Part shown: one piece after another, positions 1-10,778 of the stretch
How the letters are laid out: every line of letters starts with the position of its first letter
Position numbering within the stretch: position 1 is the stretch's first letter
NCBI RefSeq assembly: GCF_024166365.1
Contig: NC_064820.1
Location: 134,808,001-134,872,000 of the forward strand
Length of the DNA: 64,000 nt
Direction: 5' to 3'
From: Elephas maximus indicus
Taxonomy: Eukaryota > Chordata > Mammalia > Proboscidea > Elephantidae
Notes under the pieces: model-generated
Seen by the model: the letters and a program-made list of their open reading frames with translations, nothing else
Told to the model about the DNA's origin: nothing
The model's database searches: none
Program-made: the position numbers and the translations under genes

Positions 1-88
1 TTTAGTGCTGCTCTTCTCTACTGAATCACAAATTCCTAGAGGAATTTCTGATTATTGCTTTACTCTCTCCTCCCCCAACATTACATAA

Positions 89-272
89 ACAAAGAAACAA
101 AAAAACAAACCCATTGCCATTGAGTCAATTCTGACTCATAGCTACACTATAGGACAGAGTGGAACTACCCCATAGGGTTTCCAAGGAGTGGCTGGTAGAT
201 TTGAACTGCTGATCTTTTTGTTAGTAACTGCTTATGCCATAGCTCTTAACCATTGCTCCACCAGAGCGCCCT
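89..272 (-). mobile_element. AfroSINE (short form)
   Basis: Minus copy: the tail CCATTGCCATTGAGTCAATT is at the left and the head CCACCAGAGCGCCC at the right. Flanks ACATTACATAA (78-88) and ACATTATATAA (273-283) form a TSD with one mismatch. Confidence 0.85.
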
Positions 273-284
273 ACATTATATAAC

Positions 285-325
285 ATGGAGTAAACATTCA
301 ATAAATATTTGTTGAATAAATGAAT
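285..325 (+). repeat. L2 3'-end fragment
   Basis: TAAACATTCAATAAATATTTG followed by TTGAATAAATGAATGAA is the characteristic L2 terminus. Confidence 0.5.
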
Positions 326-465
326 GAAATTAATTCAACCAAATTTATTTTCCTTTGCAACCTAACTTGGGAGAGGTAACTCATGTCTCCATTTTACTGT
401 ACTGAATTTTTAACATTGGTATTGCCTGGGGTGTTGGCTTTCATCCAGCTGTCCTAACTTGGGAA

Positions 466-860
466 AGAAAAATTATTTTTCCCAAATTTTTATTATGAAA
501 ATCTTCAAAAATACAAAAGTGTTGAAAGAATAGTACAAAGAATGCCCAGATACTCACCACCATATTAATAATCTGCAATATTTATTTGTGTATGCATGTG
601 ATATTTGAAAATAAATTACAAACATCACACTTCCCCCTTAAATATTTCACCTGCAAATTCTAAGAATATTTTTTGTACAAAATTATAATAGCGTTATTGT
701 ACCAGAAAACTAACAGTGATTCCCTAGTCATTTTTAAATTTCTTCAGTAATCTCTAAATGTAAATGTCTTTTACAGGTTTTCTTTTTTTTTTTGCAAATT
801 AGGATTCAACCAAGGTTCACAGCTGTGCTTTGTTGTTAGGTCTTTGGATGTGAGATATTT
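466..860. repeat. Ancient L1-like (L1M-type) fragment
   Basis: The order of words AATCTTCAAAAATACAAAAG, GAATAGTACAAAGAATGCCC, AAATATTTCACCTGCAAATTC and TTAGGATTCAACCAAGGTTC matches a common old mammalian L1 3' region as I remember it. Heavily diverged. Confidence 0.5.
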
Positions 861-2785
861 TTGAAGCTGGAAAATGATAGAATTATGTAACCTGGGGAAA
901 AATTCTGCAGATAACTTAATATTCAATAGATAGCATTGGGCAACCATCTTTATTTCCTGACTGCAGATGGTTTATTTTTTTTAGTCAGTAAGTTCAGTTG
1001 ACAGGTATATTACATTAATGAACTATAGGTCAAGGGTTCACTCTCCATATGGGTCTGGGTCTGCTCTCTCACCATGGAGGATAATTTCTGTCCATGTGGT
1101 CATGTATTACAGCCTTTATCACCAGTAGGAACAATGAGTGTATATAGATGATTAAATGAAAGCTATTACTTCATTAGGAAAGAAAAACTCAATAAATAAG
1201 AAGTTATTCTTTTAGTGAGACATCTTCACATACAAAAGGTAGCACATTGGCTTAAGATGCTTACATCATAGAATGCTTTGTATGGCGCTTCCAGTTTAGT
1301 CTGTGACTGGGGACAAACAGTAAACAAAAAAATATCAAAGTTGGAGTCTGTCTTTCCTGTTGGCACCTGTGAAATCATCAAAGCACAGAAAATATTACTT
1401 GCAAATATATGAGCATACTTTCAAGGGCTAAGCTTTTGCACTCCTTTCACTTCCCTTTCCCTCTTCCCCTCCTCCCTCTTTAATGGAAATGCAATAATGA
1501 AGTTTGCAGGTCTGGTGCAATGCCTCCGTTTCTAGTTGCACAAGACTGAAATATGATTATAATTTGCATCCATTGCATATATCCAGATGCATTATGGTTT
1601 TCTGGGGTGGTGACTGTCTCTTCTAAAATTTTGAAACTTCAAACTGTTTTTAGCTCTGTTGTTCATAGGAGGCTAAGTGAATATTTGTTTATGTGCTCTA
1701 GCTCCTAGCCGTAGAAAGGCCACCTGAAGCTTCTAATAGTCCCTGTGAGCTGTATTTGAGAGGGCAGATAACCAAAATAGGAACATTAGCATCCTGGGCG
1801 TGAATGGAGTAGTTCCTTCATGGGTTTTCTGCTTTTTAAAATGTGTTAATAATATATACTTTCTCTATGTCATAAACGCTTTTTGTGTTAAAACAAGCGT
1901 TCTGATTTTTCTATACAGATTTCTTAAAAACATAAATGTTTGCAAAGTGATATTAGTAACAATAATGGGGTGACAGTGGTGGTTTTGAAAAGTTTGTACA
2001 TGAACAATAGTTCTTTCACCTTGTACTTATTATTTCTTTGGTTTCAGGTTACCACTACTATTTGTAGAATTTGGCTGTGATAGCAAGCAGGTGTCTCTAA
2101 AAGTCTTTCCTAAGCCTTTGTTCCAGGCAAGCTGCCTTGTTTCCAATTGCCCCACTCCAGACTAATCCACTCCCTTTACTTATAAGACAGTTGAATGGCA
2201 CATACTTAGAGGCTGCTATGAAGCAAATGTTACAGAATCCTGTTGTAAAGCTTTCTCTAAACATTCCCAGCCCACTGGAGTTAAACAAAAATGTACATTA
2301 TTGAAATGCAGAGATGGATAGGACTCCAGAACCAAGTTGTTGATAATATTTCAGGACATTGCCATTTTCTATCAAAGTTGACTTGGGAGATAAAACTCAA
2401 CAAGCTATAAACACCACGAGGTAGGATATCAACTGGAGGTTAGATACACTTCAGGATATATTAGCAACTGCAATCACAAATCATAGGGCAGTATGTTCAT
2501 AACAGAAAGGATTATAGATGGGAGCAAGGTTCCTAACCACTAGTGTGTGGCAGATTGATGAGAGACAAGAACAGGGGCTTGCAGCTAGCCTTCACATTAT
2601 TGCACACAGTCTGCAGCCAGTCATACCTCTGCTAGGCCTGTAGTAACAGTGGGAGTATATACTTGTGCACAGAAACATTATTAATCAGGAATGTCCTGCA
2701 GAAAAAAAAAAAATGGTTTTTCATTCCTATTACCATAAAAACTTTCATTTTTTCCCCAGAGCTTTATGCATATTAAATTCTCCTA
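861..2785. other. Intergenic, no recognised gene or young repeat
   Basis: AT-rich DNA without convincing ORFs, RNA genes or afrotherian repeats. It may include decayed old repeats. It contains a purine/pyrimidine-skewed CTCCCTCTTT stretch near 1450-1480. Confidence 0.5.
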
Positions 2786-2789
2786 CTTA

Positions 2790-3206
2790 AAAAAAAATTT
2801 TTTTAAACATTTTATTGTGGCTTAGGTGAAGAGTTACAGAGCAAATTAGTTTCCCATTCCACAATTTATACACATTTTGTTTCCTGACATTAGTTGCAAG
2901 CCCCTCAATGTAGCTGTGCTCTACTCTTCCTCCTTGAGTTCCCCGATTCCATTTGCCCGTCTTTCCTGCCCCTCCCTGCCTTCTCAACCTTGTTTTCCTG
3001 ACCTTTTGGTCTCGTATGGTTGACTGTTCCAAGGAGCACGTTCCTCACGGGTGTTATTGTTCACTTTATAGGCCTGTCTACTCTTTGGCTGAAAGGTGAT
3101 CTCCGGGAATAGGTTCGGTTCCAAGCTTGAAGGGTGTCTAAGGGCCATAGTCTCAAAGGTTCCACCAGTCTTTATCAGATCAGTAAGTCTGGTCTTTTTT
3201 ATGGAA
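2790..3206 (-). mobile_element. L1 3' UTR fragment (minus)
   Basis: Begins with a T-rich tail (TTTTTTTAAACATTTTATTG) and continues through L1 3' UTR sequence similar to 14465-15000, ending where a second fragment interrupts it. The reading frames in it are not genes. Confidence 0.75.
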
Positions 3207-3210
3207 TCTT

Positions 3211-3785
3211 TTATTTTTATTTTTAATTTTTTAAATTGTACTTTAGATGAAGGTTTACGGAACAAACTAGTTTCTTATCAAATGGTTAATACACACATTG
3301 TTCTATGACATTGGTTAACAACCCCACGACATGTCAACACTCTCCCTTCTCAACCCTGGTTTCCCTATTAGCAGCTTTCCTGTTGCCTCCTGCTTTCCAG
3401 TCCCTGCCCCAGGGCTGGTGAGCCCCTTTAGTCTTGTTTTGTTCCATGGGCCTGTTCAATTTTTGGCTGAAGGGTGAACCTCAGGAGTAACCTCATTACT
3501 GAGCTGAAAGCGTGTCTGGGGGCCATACTCTCAGGGTTTCTCTAGTCTCTGTCAGGCCAGCAACTCTGATCTTTCTTTTTGAGTTAGAATTTTGTTCTAC
3601 ATTTTTCTCCAGCTCTGTCTGGGACCCTCTATTGTAATTCCTGTCAGAGCAGTCTGTGGTGGTAGCTGGGCACCACCTCATTGTTCTGGACTCAGTCTGT
3701 TGGAGTCTGGGGTAGATGTGGTCCATTAGTCTCTTGGACTAATCTTTCCATTGTATTAATTTCCCCTTCTATCTACCATTCTGAA
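3211..3785 (-). mobile_element. Second L1 3' UTR fragment (minus), inserted at the end of the first
   Basis: Same family as the preceding piece (TACTTTAGATGAAGGTTTAC; GTTCTACATTTTTCTCCAGC). GGAATCTT before it and TGAATCTT at its right end suggest a short TSD. Confidence 0.72.
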
Positions 3786-3789
3786 TCTT

Positions 3790-4580
3790 AAAAAAAAAAA
3801 ATTATTCTGGGTAATATTAAATCACTTGCTTGCCTCAACTGCTATAACACAGAGTTGAAAATTTTATTAAGAGTCAATATCACAGAGAAACACTTTTGAT
3901 GCAAAGTTGTTTTAGGAAAACACATGAGACCATTTTATCAGCACCGCACGTATTTCAGGTTTTTATTCTGCTTACTTAGTGGTCTGCTAAAAATCACAAA
4001 ACCATATGGAAAGCAACCACATAAAAAATATGTTTATTGAAAATAGTACAGGAATGCGAATTGCCTAAAAGAGAGCACCAAGAGGAGGCTTTACCCACTG
4101 ACTGTTCAAAGAAGGTTGCAGGGTTTCATTAACACCTTTGCGTAACAATATATAGGAAGTCAGAGTCCTGAATTGAGCCTGAGGTAATATTCAAGCCCAT
4201 CCAAGCACATTTGAGAAATTGGTGGGCAGGAGAGTCCATTTATAGGAGACTTTTTCATTGAAAAATAGGGAGGGGGTAGTTGGGAAAAGCTTTTTTATTT
4301 TTTTGCTTTAGATATCACTGTTCCTCTAGCCAGGGTCCCAAGTGTAGGGTTTATGGAGAAAGAGGCAGTAGGCAAGACGTACAGAAGTAAATTCCCTGAG
4401 GCACTCAAGAGGGCAGAACATGATAACAGGAGGCAGGAGAAGTATCCCTCTCCCTTCTGGGTAGAACAGACTTTGGCTTTGGTGTAGTCAGACTGCTGAG
4501 AATGTGGTGTTGGAAGTGTCTAGAAACGGCACCATTGGTACAGATAGACATTAGCCTTGCCCTAGACATAGAAGCAGGGA
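3790..4580. other. Intergenic, unassigned
   Basis: No ORF or repeat that I can name. The stretch 4010-4560 has moderate GC and could be part of an old LTR or unique DNA. Confidence 0.4.
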
Positions 4581-4584
4581 GTCA

Positions 4585-5338
4585 AAAGATGCCCTTGGGG
4601 AGAATGAAGAAAATCAAAGCACAAGGGAAAGATTAGTCCAAAGGACTAATGAACCACAAAGACCACAGCCTCCACCAGACTGAATCTAGTACAACTAAAT
4701 GGTGCCCAGTTACCACAATTGACTGCTCTGACAGGGATCGCAAGAGAGGGTCCCTGATAGGACTGGAGAAAAATATAGAACAAAATTCAATTCACAAAAA
4801 AGGCCAGACTTACTGGTCTGACAGAGACTAGAGAAACCCCAAGTATGGCCTCTGGACACCCTTTTAACTTAGTACTGAAGTCACTCCTGAAGTTCACCCT
4901 TCAGCCAAAGATTAGACAGGCCGCTAAAACAAACAATAATACACACAAATCAACCATGTATACGGATTAAATGGGCACACCAGCCCAGGGGCAAGGACAA
5001 GAGGGCAGGAACCTATTGCTGTCGAGTCAATTCTGACTCATAGTGACCCATAGGACAGAGAAGAACTGCCCTGTAGTTGCCAAGGAGTGGCTGGTGGATT
5101 CTAACTGCTAGGCCTTTTGGTTAGCAGCCTGACCTCTTAACCACTGTGCCACCAGGGCTCTGAGAAGGCAGCAGGGTACAGAAAAGCTGGATGAACAGAA
5201 ATGGAGAATCTGAGGTCAAGAAGGGGAGAGTGTTGACACAGGCACAGGGTTGGCAACAAATGTCACAAAACAATATGTGTATTAACTGTTTAATGAGAAA
5301 CTAATTTGCTCTATAAACCTTCATCTAAAACACACACA
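4585..5338 (+). mobile_element. L1 3' UTR fragment, split by a SINE
   Basis: Homologous to 21480-22080 (GACCACAGCCTCCACCAGAC, GGAGAAAAATATAGAACAAA), ending at CTATAAACCTTCATCTAAAA. A minus SINE is inserted at 5010-5161. Confidence 0.75.
5010..5161 (-). mobile_element. AfroSINE (short form) inside the L1 3' UTR
   Basis: The tail CCTATTGCTGTCGAGTCAATT is at the left and the head ACCACTGTGCCACCAGGGCTC at the right. Flanks GAGGGCAGGA and GAGAAGGCAG are a plausible decayed TSD. Confidence 0.85.
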
Positions 5339-5499
5339 AAAGGTGCCCCTGGGTGACTTAGATCAAAGCAGGAGAATACAGGTATTTGTGAGCTCATGAG
5401 AGCCATAACTGGCAAATTGAAGTGGAGTCAGAATTGCTGCAATATTAGGCAGGGGAATGAATGGGTATTCTTCCATGAATATCAGCTCATGTGCAATAA

Positions 5500-5642
5500 T
5501 GACCACAGACAACATTTCTTCTGAGTGTCTTACCTGTCCTAAATTACCAACCTTATGAAATACGTATTATTATACCCATTTTTAGATGAGAAGACAGAGG
5601 TACAGAGAGGTTAAATAATCTACATCATTAATAAATAGTAGA
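5500..5642 (+). repeat. MIR, left half
   Basis: MIR core words: ATTATTATACCCATTTTTAG, ATGAGAAGACAGAGGTACAG, AGAGGTTAAATAATC. It is cut by an L1 fragment at 5643 and resumes at 6168. Confidence 0.75.
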
Positions 5643-6167
5643 TGAGATGAGAACTAGATGGTGCCCGCTACCACTAGCTACTGTTTTAATCGGGGCAACA
5701 ATAGATGGATCATGACAGAATGGGAGAAAAATGTGGAACAGAACCCAAATTCTTAAGAAGTGCAGACTTGCTGGACTGGTTGAGACTAGAAGATTCCCCG
5801 AGACTATTGCCCTGACATACTCTTTGAACCTTGAACCGAAACTCTCCCCTGAGGTCATCTTTTAGTTAAGTAACAGACAAGTTGATAAAATAGAGAGGAT
5901 CACCCATGAATACAGCACACCTTTAAATAATCATCTATATGAGACCAACAAGTCAACAATGTTTCTAAAGCAAAGATGGAAGGGTAAGAAAACAGGAAAA
6001 CTAGAATACTGGAAACAGGACATCCAGACTGGAGTTGATGAGAATGTTAACAAGTGAAAATGTAACAAATGTTACTAAACACTTTGTGTAGTAATTATTA
6101 AACAGGAACCTAATTTGCCCTGTAAACTTACACAGAAAACACAAGAAAATATTATTTATAATAATAA
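5643..6167 (+). mobile_element. L1 3' UTR fragment inserted into a MIR
   Basis: L1 3' UTR (GGGAGAAAAATGTGGAACAG; TCATCTATATGAGACCAAC) with an A/T-rich tail. Flanked by an exact 14-bp TSD, TAATAAATAGTAGA, at 5629-5642 and 6168-6181. Confidence 0.85.
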
Positions 6168-6250
6168 TAATAAATAGTAGAGCCTAAAATAAGACCCAGG
6201 CAGTTTGACTCCAGACTCCATTCCTCACCCCTTTACTACACTGTCTTGAA
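6168..6250 (+). repeat. MIR, right half
   Basis: AGACCCAGGCAGTTTGACTCC and CACTGTCTTG continue the MIR begun at 5500. Confidence 0.7.
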
Positions 6251-6857
6251 GTATTAAACCCACAAGTTTGAGAATAATCAGGTTACATATGCAATTTTCT
6301 ATCTTAGGAACGTCATCTAGCCCTTATAAACCTAAGGAAAAATTGGAGACTGTTTATATTATTATAAATTACTTGTATTGAAATATGTCTAGGTGTAGTT
6401 TGATTTGAAAGATAAATGGCTCTTTCACTTAAGGGTGGCTGCTCAGTATAGAAAAACACTGGCATTACTTAAGTCTTAATTTGAGAATTGTATCAAAATA
6501 CTCATGAATAACTATCAAATTGGTGAAGTACATATTAAAAATATATAACAACAAAAAAAAAACCCAATATACAGGTTAGTTAAAACAGCTTGATGAATGA
6601 CATGAACATGGAGTCAGAAGCACCAAATTCAATATTTAATCTTTTAACCACAATTTCTGCCATATTCACTCTAATTTCCTCAAAGAGAGGCTCTAGTCAA
6701 TGAGAGGAAAAAAAAAAAAAAGAACTCCAAAGAACCCCACCAGGAACATGGAAACAATGTTTGTAATACTGGACTAGTTAGGAAACAACTGAAAGGAGGC
6801 AGAATAACACCAAAGTTTGGATAGAGTGGTGGCAACCTGCCTCTCTTTTAATCATTC
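6251..6857. other. Intergenic, unassigned
   Basis: AT-rich, with an A-run at about 6708-6722. Nothing recognisable. Confidence 0.45.
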
Positions 6858-6868
6858 TACCTTCTAAA
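6858..6868. repeat. Left TSD of the RTE element
   Basis: TACCTTCTAAA, repeated exactly at 10133-10143. It fixes the 5' boundary of the LINE at 6869. Confidence 0.9.
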
Positions 6869-9800
6869 CCCCCATGTGTCTGTCAGTTTGTTGTACTGTG
6901 GGGGCTTGCGTGTTGCTGTGATGCTGCAAGCTATGCCGCCAATTGATGCTGGAAGCTATGCCACGGGTATTCAGATACCAGCAGGGGCACCCATGGAGGA
7001 CAGGTTTCAGCTGAGCTTCCAGACTAAGACAGACTAGGAAGAAGGACCTGGCAGTCTACTTCTGAAAAGCATTAGCCACCGAAAACCTTATGAATAGCAG
7101 CAGAACATTGTCTGATATAGTGCTGGAAGATGAGCCCCCCAGGTTGGAAGGCACTCAAAAGATGACTGGGGAAGAGCTGCCTCCTCAAAGTAGAGTCGAC
7201 CTTAATGACGTGGATGGAGTAAAGCTTTCGGGACCTTCATTTGCTGATGTTGCACGAGTCAAAATGAGAAGAAACAGCTGCAAACATCCATTAATAATTG
7301 GAACCTGGAATGTACGAAGTATAAATCTAGGAAAATTGGATATCATCAAAAATGAAATGGAATGAATAAACATCGATATCCTAGGCATTAGTGAGCTGAA
7401 ATGGACTGGTATTGGCCATTTTGAATTGGACAATCATATAGTCTACTATGCTGGGAATGACAACTCGAAGAGGAATGGTGTTGCATTCATCATCAAAAAG
7501 AATGTTTCAAGATCTATCCTGAAGTACGATGCTCTCAGTGATAGGATAATATCCATACACCTACAAGGAAGACCAGTTAATACGACTATTATTCAAATTT
7601 ATGCACCAACCACTAGGGCCAAAGATGAAGAAATAGAAGATTTTTATCAGTTGCTGCAGTCTGAAATTGATCGAACATGCAATCAAGATGCATTGATACT
7701 TACTGGCAATTGGAATGTGAAAGTTGGAAACAAAGAAGAAGGACCAGTAGATGAAAAATATGGCCTTGGTGATAGAAACAATGCCAGAGATCGAATGATA
7801 GGATTTTGCAAGACCAACAACTTCTTCATTGCAAATACTTTCTTTCACCAACATAAACCGCGACCATACACATGGACCTCACCAGATGGAACACAGAGAA
7901 ATCAAATTGACTACATCTGTGGAAAGAGATGATGGAAAAGCTCAATATCATCAGTCAGAACAAGGCCAGGGGCCGACTATGGAACAGACCATCAATTGCT
8001 CTTATGCAAGTTCAAGCTGATACTGAAGTAAATCAAAGCAAGTCCACGAGAGCCAAAATATGACCTTGACTATATCCCACCTGAATTTAGACACCATCTC
8101 AAGAATAGATTTGACGCATTGAACACTAGTGACCACAGACCAGGCGAGTTGCAGAATGACATCAAGGACATCATCCATGAAGAAAGCAAGTGGTCACTGA
8201 AAAGACAGGAAAGAAAGAAAAGACCAAGGTGGGTATCAGAGGAGACTCTAAAACTTGCTCTTGAGCATTGAGCAGCTAAAGCAAAAGGAAGAATTGATGA
8301 AGTAAAAGAACTGAATAGAAGATTTCAAAGGGCCTCTCGAGAAGACAAAATAAAGTATTATAATGACATGTGCAAAGAGCTGGAGATGGAAAACCAAAAG
8401 GGAAGAACACACTCAGCGTTTCTCAAGCTGAAAGAACTGAAGAAAAAATTCAAGCCTCGAGTTGCAATAGTGAAGGATTCCATGGGGAAAATATTAAATG
8501 ATGCAGGAAGCATCAAAAGAAGATGGAAGGAACACACAGAGTCATTACACAAAAAGAATTAGTCGATATTCAACCATTTCAAGAGGTGGCATATGATCAG
8601 GAACCGATGGTACTGAAGGAAGAAGTCCAAGCTGCTCTGAAGGCACTGGCAAAAAACAAGGCTCCAGGAATTGATGGAATATCAATTGAGATGTTTCAAC
8701 AAACAGATGCAGCACTGGAGGTGCTCACTCGTCTATGCCAAGAAATATGGAAGACAGCTTCCTGGCCAACTATTGGAAGAGATCCATATTTATGCCTATT
8801 CCCAAGAAAGGTGATCCAACCGAATGTGGAAATTATAGAACAATATCATTAATATGATACGCAAGCAAAATTCTGCTGAAGATCATTCAAAAACAGCTGC
8901 AGCAGTACATCGACAGGGAGCTGGCAGAAATTCAGGCCGGTTTCAGAAGAGGACGTGGAACCAGGGATATCATTGCTGATGTCAGATGGATCCTGGCTGA
9001 AAGCAGAAAATACCAGAAGGATGTTTACCTGTGTTTTATTGATTATGCAAAGGCATTCGACTGTGTGGGTCATAACAAACTATGGATAACACTGCAAAGG
9101 ATGGGAATTCCAGAACACTTAATTGTGCTCATGAGGAACCTTTACATAGATCAAGAGGCCGTTGTTCCGACAGAACAAGGGGATAGTGATGGGTTTAAAG
9201 TCAGGAAAGCTGTGCATCAGGGTTGTATTCTTTCACCATACCTCTTTAATCAGTATGCTGAATAAATAATACGAGAAGCTGGACTATATGAAGAAGAATG
9301 GGGCATCAAGATTGGAGGAAGACTCATTAACAACGTGCGTTATGCAGATGACACAACCTTGCTTGCTGGAAGTGAAGAGGCCTTGAAGCACTTACTAATG
9401 AAGATCAAAGACCACAGCCTTCAGTGTGGATTACACCTCAACGTAGAGAAAACAAAAATCCTCACAACTGGACCAATGAGCAGCATCATGATAAACGGAG
9501 AAAAGACTGAAGTTGTCAAGGATTTCCTTTTACTTGGATCCACAATCAAGAGCCATGGAAGCAGCAGTCGAGAAATCAAAAGACGCATTGCATCGGGCAA
9601 ATCTGCTGCAAAGGACCTCTTCAAAGTGTTGAAGAGCAAAGATGTCACCCTGAAGACTAAGGTGCGCCTGACCCAAGCCATGGTATTTTCAATTGCATTA
9701 TATGCATGTGAAAGCTGGACAATGAATAAGGAAGACCAAAGAAGAGTTGATGCCTTTGAATTGTGGTGTTGGCGAAGAATATTGAATATACTACGGACTG

Positions 9801-10132
9801 CCAAAAGAATGAACAAGTCTGTCTTAGAAGAAGTACAACCAGAATGCTCCTTAGAAGCAAGGATAGTGAGACTGCATCTTACATACTTTGGACATGTTGT
9901 CAGGAGAGATCAGTCCCTGGAGAAGGACATCATGCTTGGCAGAGTACAGGGACAGGGTCAGCGGAAAAGAGGAAGACCCTCAGCGAGGTGGATTGACACA
10001 GTGGCTGCAAGAATAAGCTCAAGCATAACAACAATTGTAAGGATGGCGCAGGACCAGGCAGTGTTTTGGTCTGTCGTGCATCCGGTCGCTATGAGTCGGA
10101 ACCGACTTGACAGCACCTAACGACAACAACAA
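6869..10132 (+). mobile_element. Full-length RTE-clade LINE (BovB/RTE1-like)
   Basis: A 3.26-kb element bounded by an exact 11-bp target-site duplication, TACCTTCTAAA, at 6858-6868 and 10133-10143. It has a roughly 220-bp leader, one long ORF carrying endonuclease and reverse transcriptase, almost no 3' UTR, and a short CAACAAC-type tail instead of poly(A). This is typical of the RTE clade. It is complete in length but dead: several stop codons and frameshifts break the ORF. Its last 40 bp match the tails of the SINEs throughout the window. Confidence 0.9.
7090..10120 (+). pseudogene. RTE LINE ORF (endonuclease-reverse transcriptase), broken
   Basis: The natural start is probably the ATG at 7090. 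The APE-type endonuclease begins around residue 69 (IIGTWNVRSI) and carries ISELKW, IYAPTTRAK, TGNWNVKVG and YTWTSPDGTQRNQIDYI. The reverse transcriptase follows, with FIDYAKAFDCV (about 9036-9068) and the catalytic YADD box (about 9341-9352). A conserved C-terminal region (ELWCWRRIL) runs to the stop at 10118-10120. In-frame TGA codons at 7363, 7930 and 8268 fit decay of Arg CGA codons at CpG sites; frameshifts occur near 8560 and 8770, and a stop near 9262. The last 261 codons are uninterrupted. Normally this protein nicks DNA and primes reverse transcription at the target. The endonuclease motif usually written GDWN reads GNWN here, so a key acidic residue is missing. Confidence 0.88.
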
Positions 10133-10143
10133 TACCTTCTAAA
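10133..10143. repeat. Right TSD of the RTE element
   Basis: Exact copy of the 11-bp sequence at 6858-6868, directly after the CAACAACAA tail of the RTE. Confidence 0.9.
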
Positions 10144-10571
10144 AGCAGCAGCATCGAAATTCAAGGATAGTACTTGGATTCTATTGGTGAAGGGACTGAC
10201 TTGACTGTTAGGAGAAATAGAGAAGCTTTGTAGAGAAAGGTTTCTTAGTCAGCTCTGGGTTTTGAGAATTCAGCCTATTAGGGATTTTCTTTAACTTTCT
10301 AATTTGAGCTGCATTCTGTTATATTTTACTCCAGGCTTAAAGGAGAAAGGCAAAAAGACTACATTTCTTTCTGGCTTTCCATGATTGGCAAAGGAGGAAA
10401 GTATTCAGTGCCCCAAATATTGTCTAGAATTCAAGGCAACTCGCAGGACCTTAAGCAAATGTAGCTTAGAAGAATGAGAAATCCCAATGGCTTTTCAATT
10501 TTTTAATTGGTTCCACTTGCTAGGAATTTACCAAACTTCTGAGTCTCTGTTTCCCACCTATAAAATATTAT
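10144..10571. other. Intergenic, unassigned
   Basis: No ORF, RNA gene or nameable repeat. Confidence 0.45.
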
Positions 10572-10778
10572 ACAGTCGTGCACCACATAATGTCTGCTTG
10601 GGCAACATCTGACCACATTTACGCCTGTGGTCTCATAAGGTTATAATAAAGTTCAGAAAGCCCAATGGAATGTAGCAGACGTAAACAGAAGCAACAGCTT
10701 CCCACATACAACATGTGCATCTCATGTGTCTTGTATACAAAGCGAATGCACTGCCAGGTGTATAATGGTAAAGTAGCA

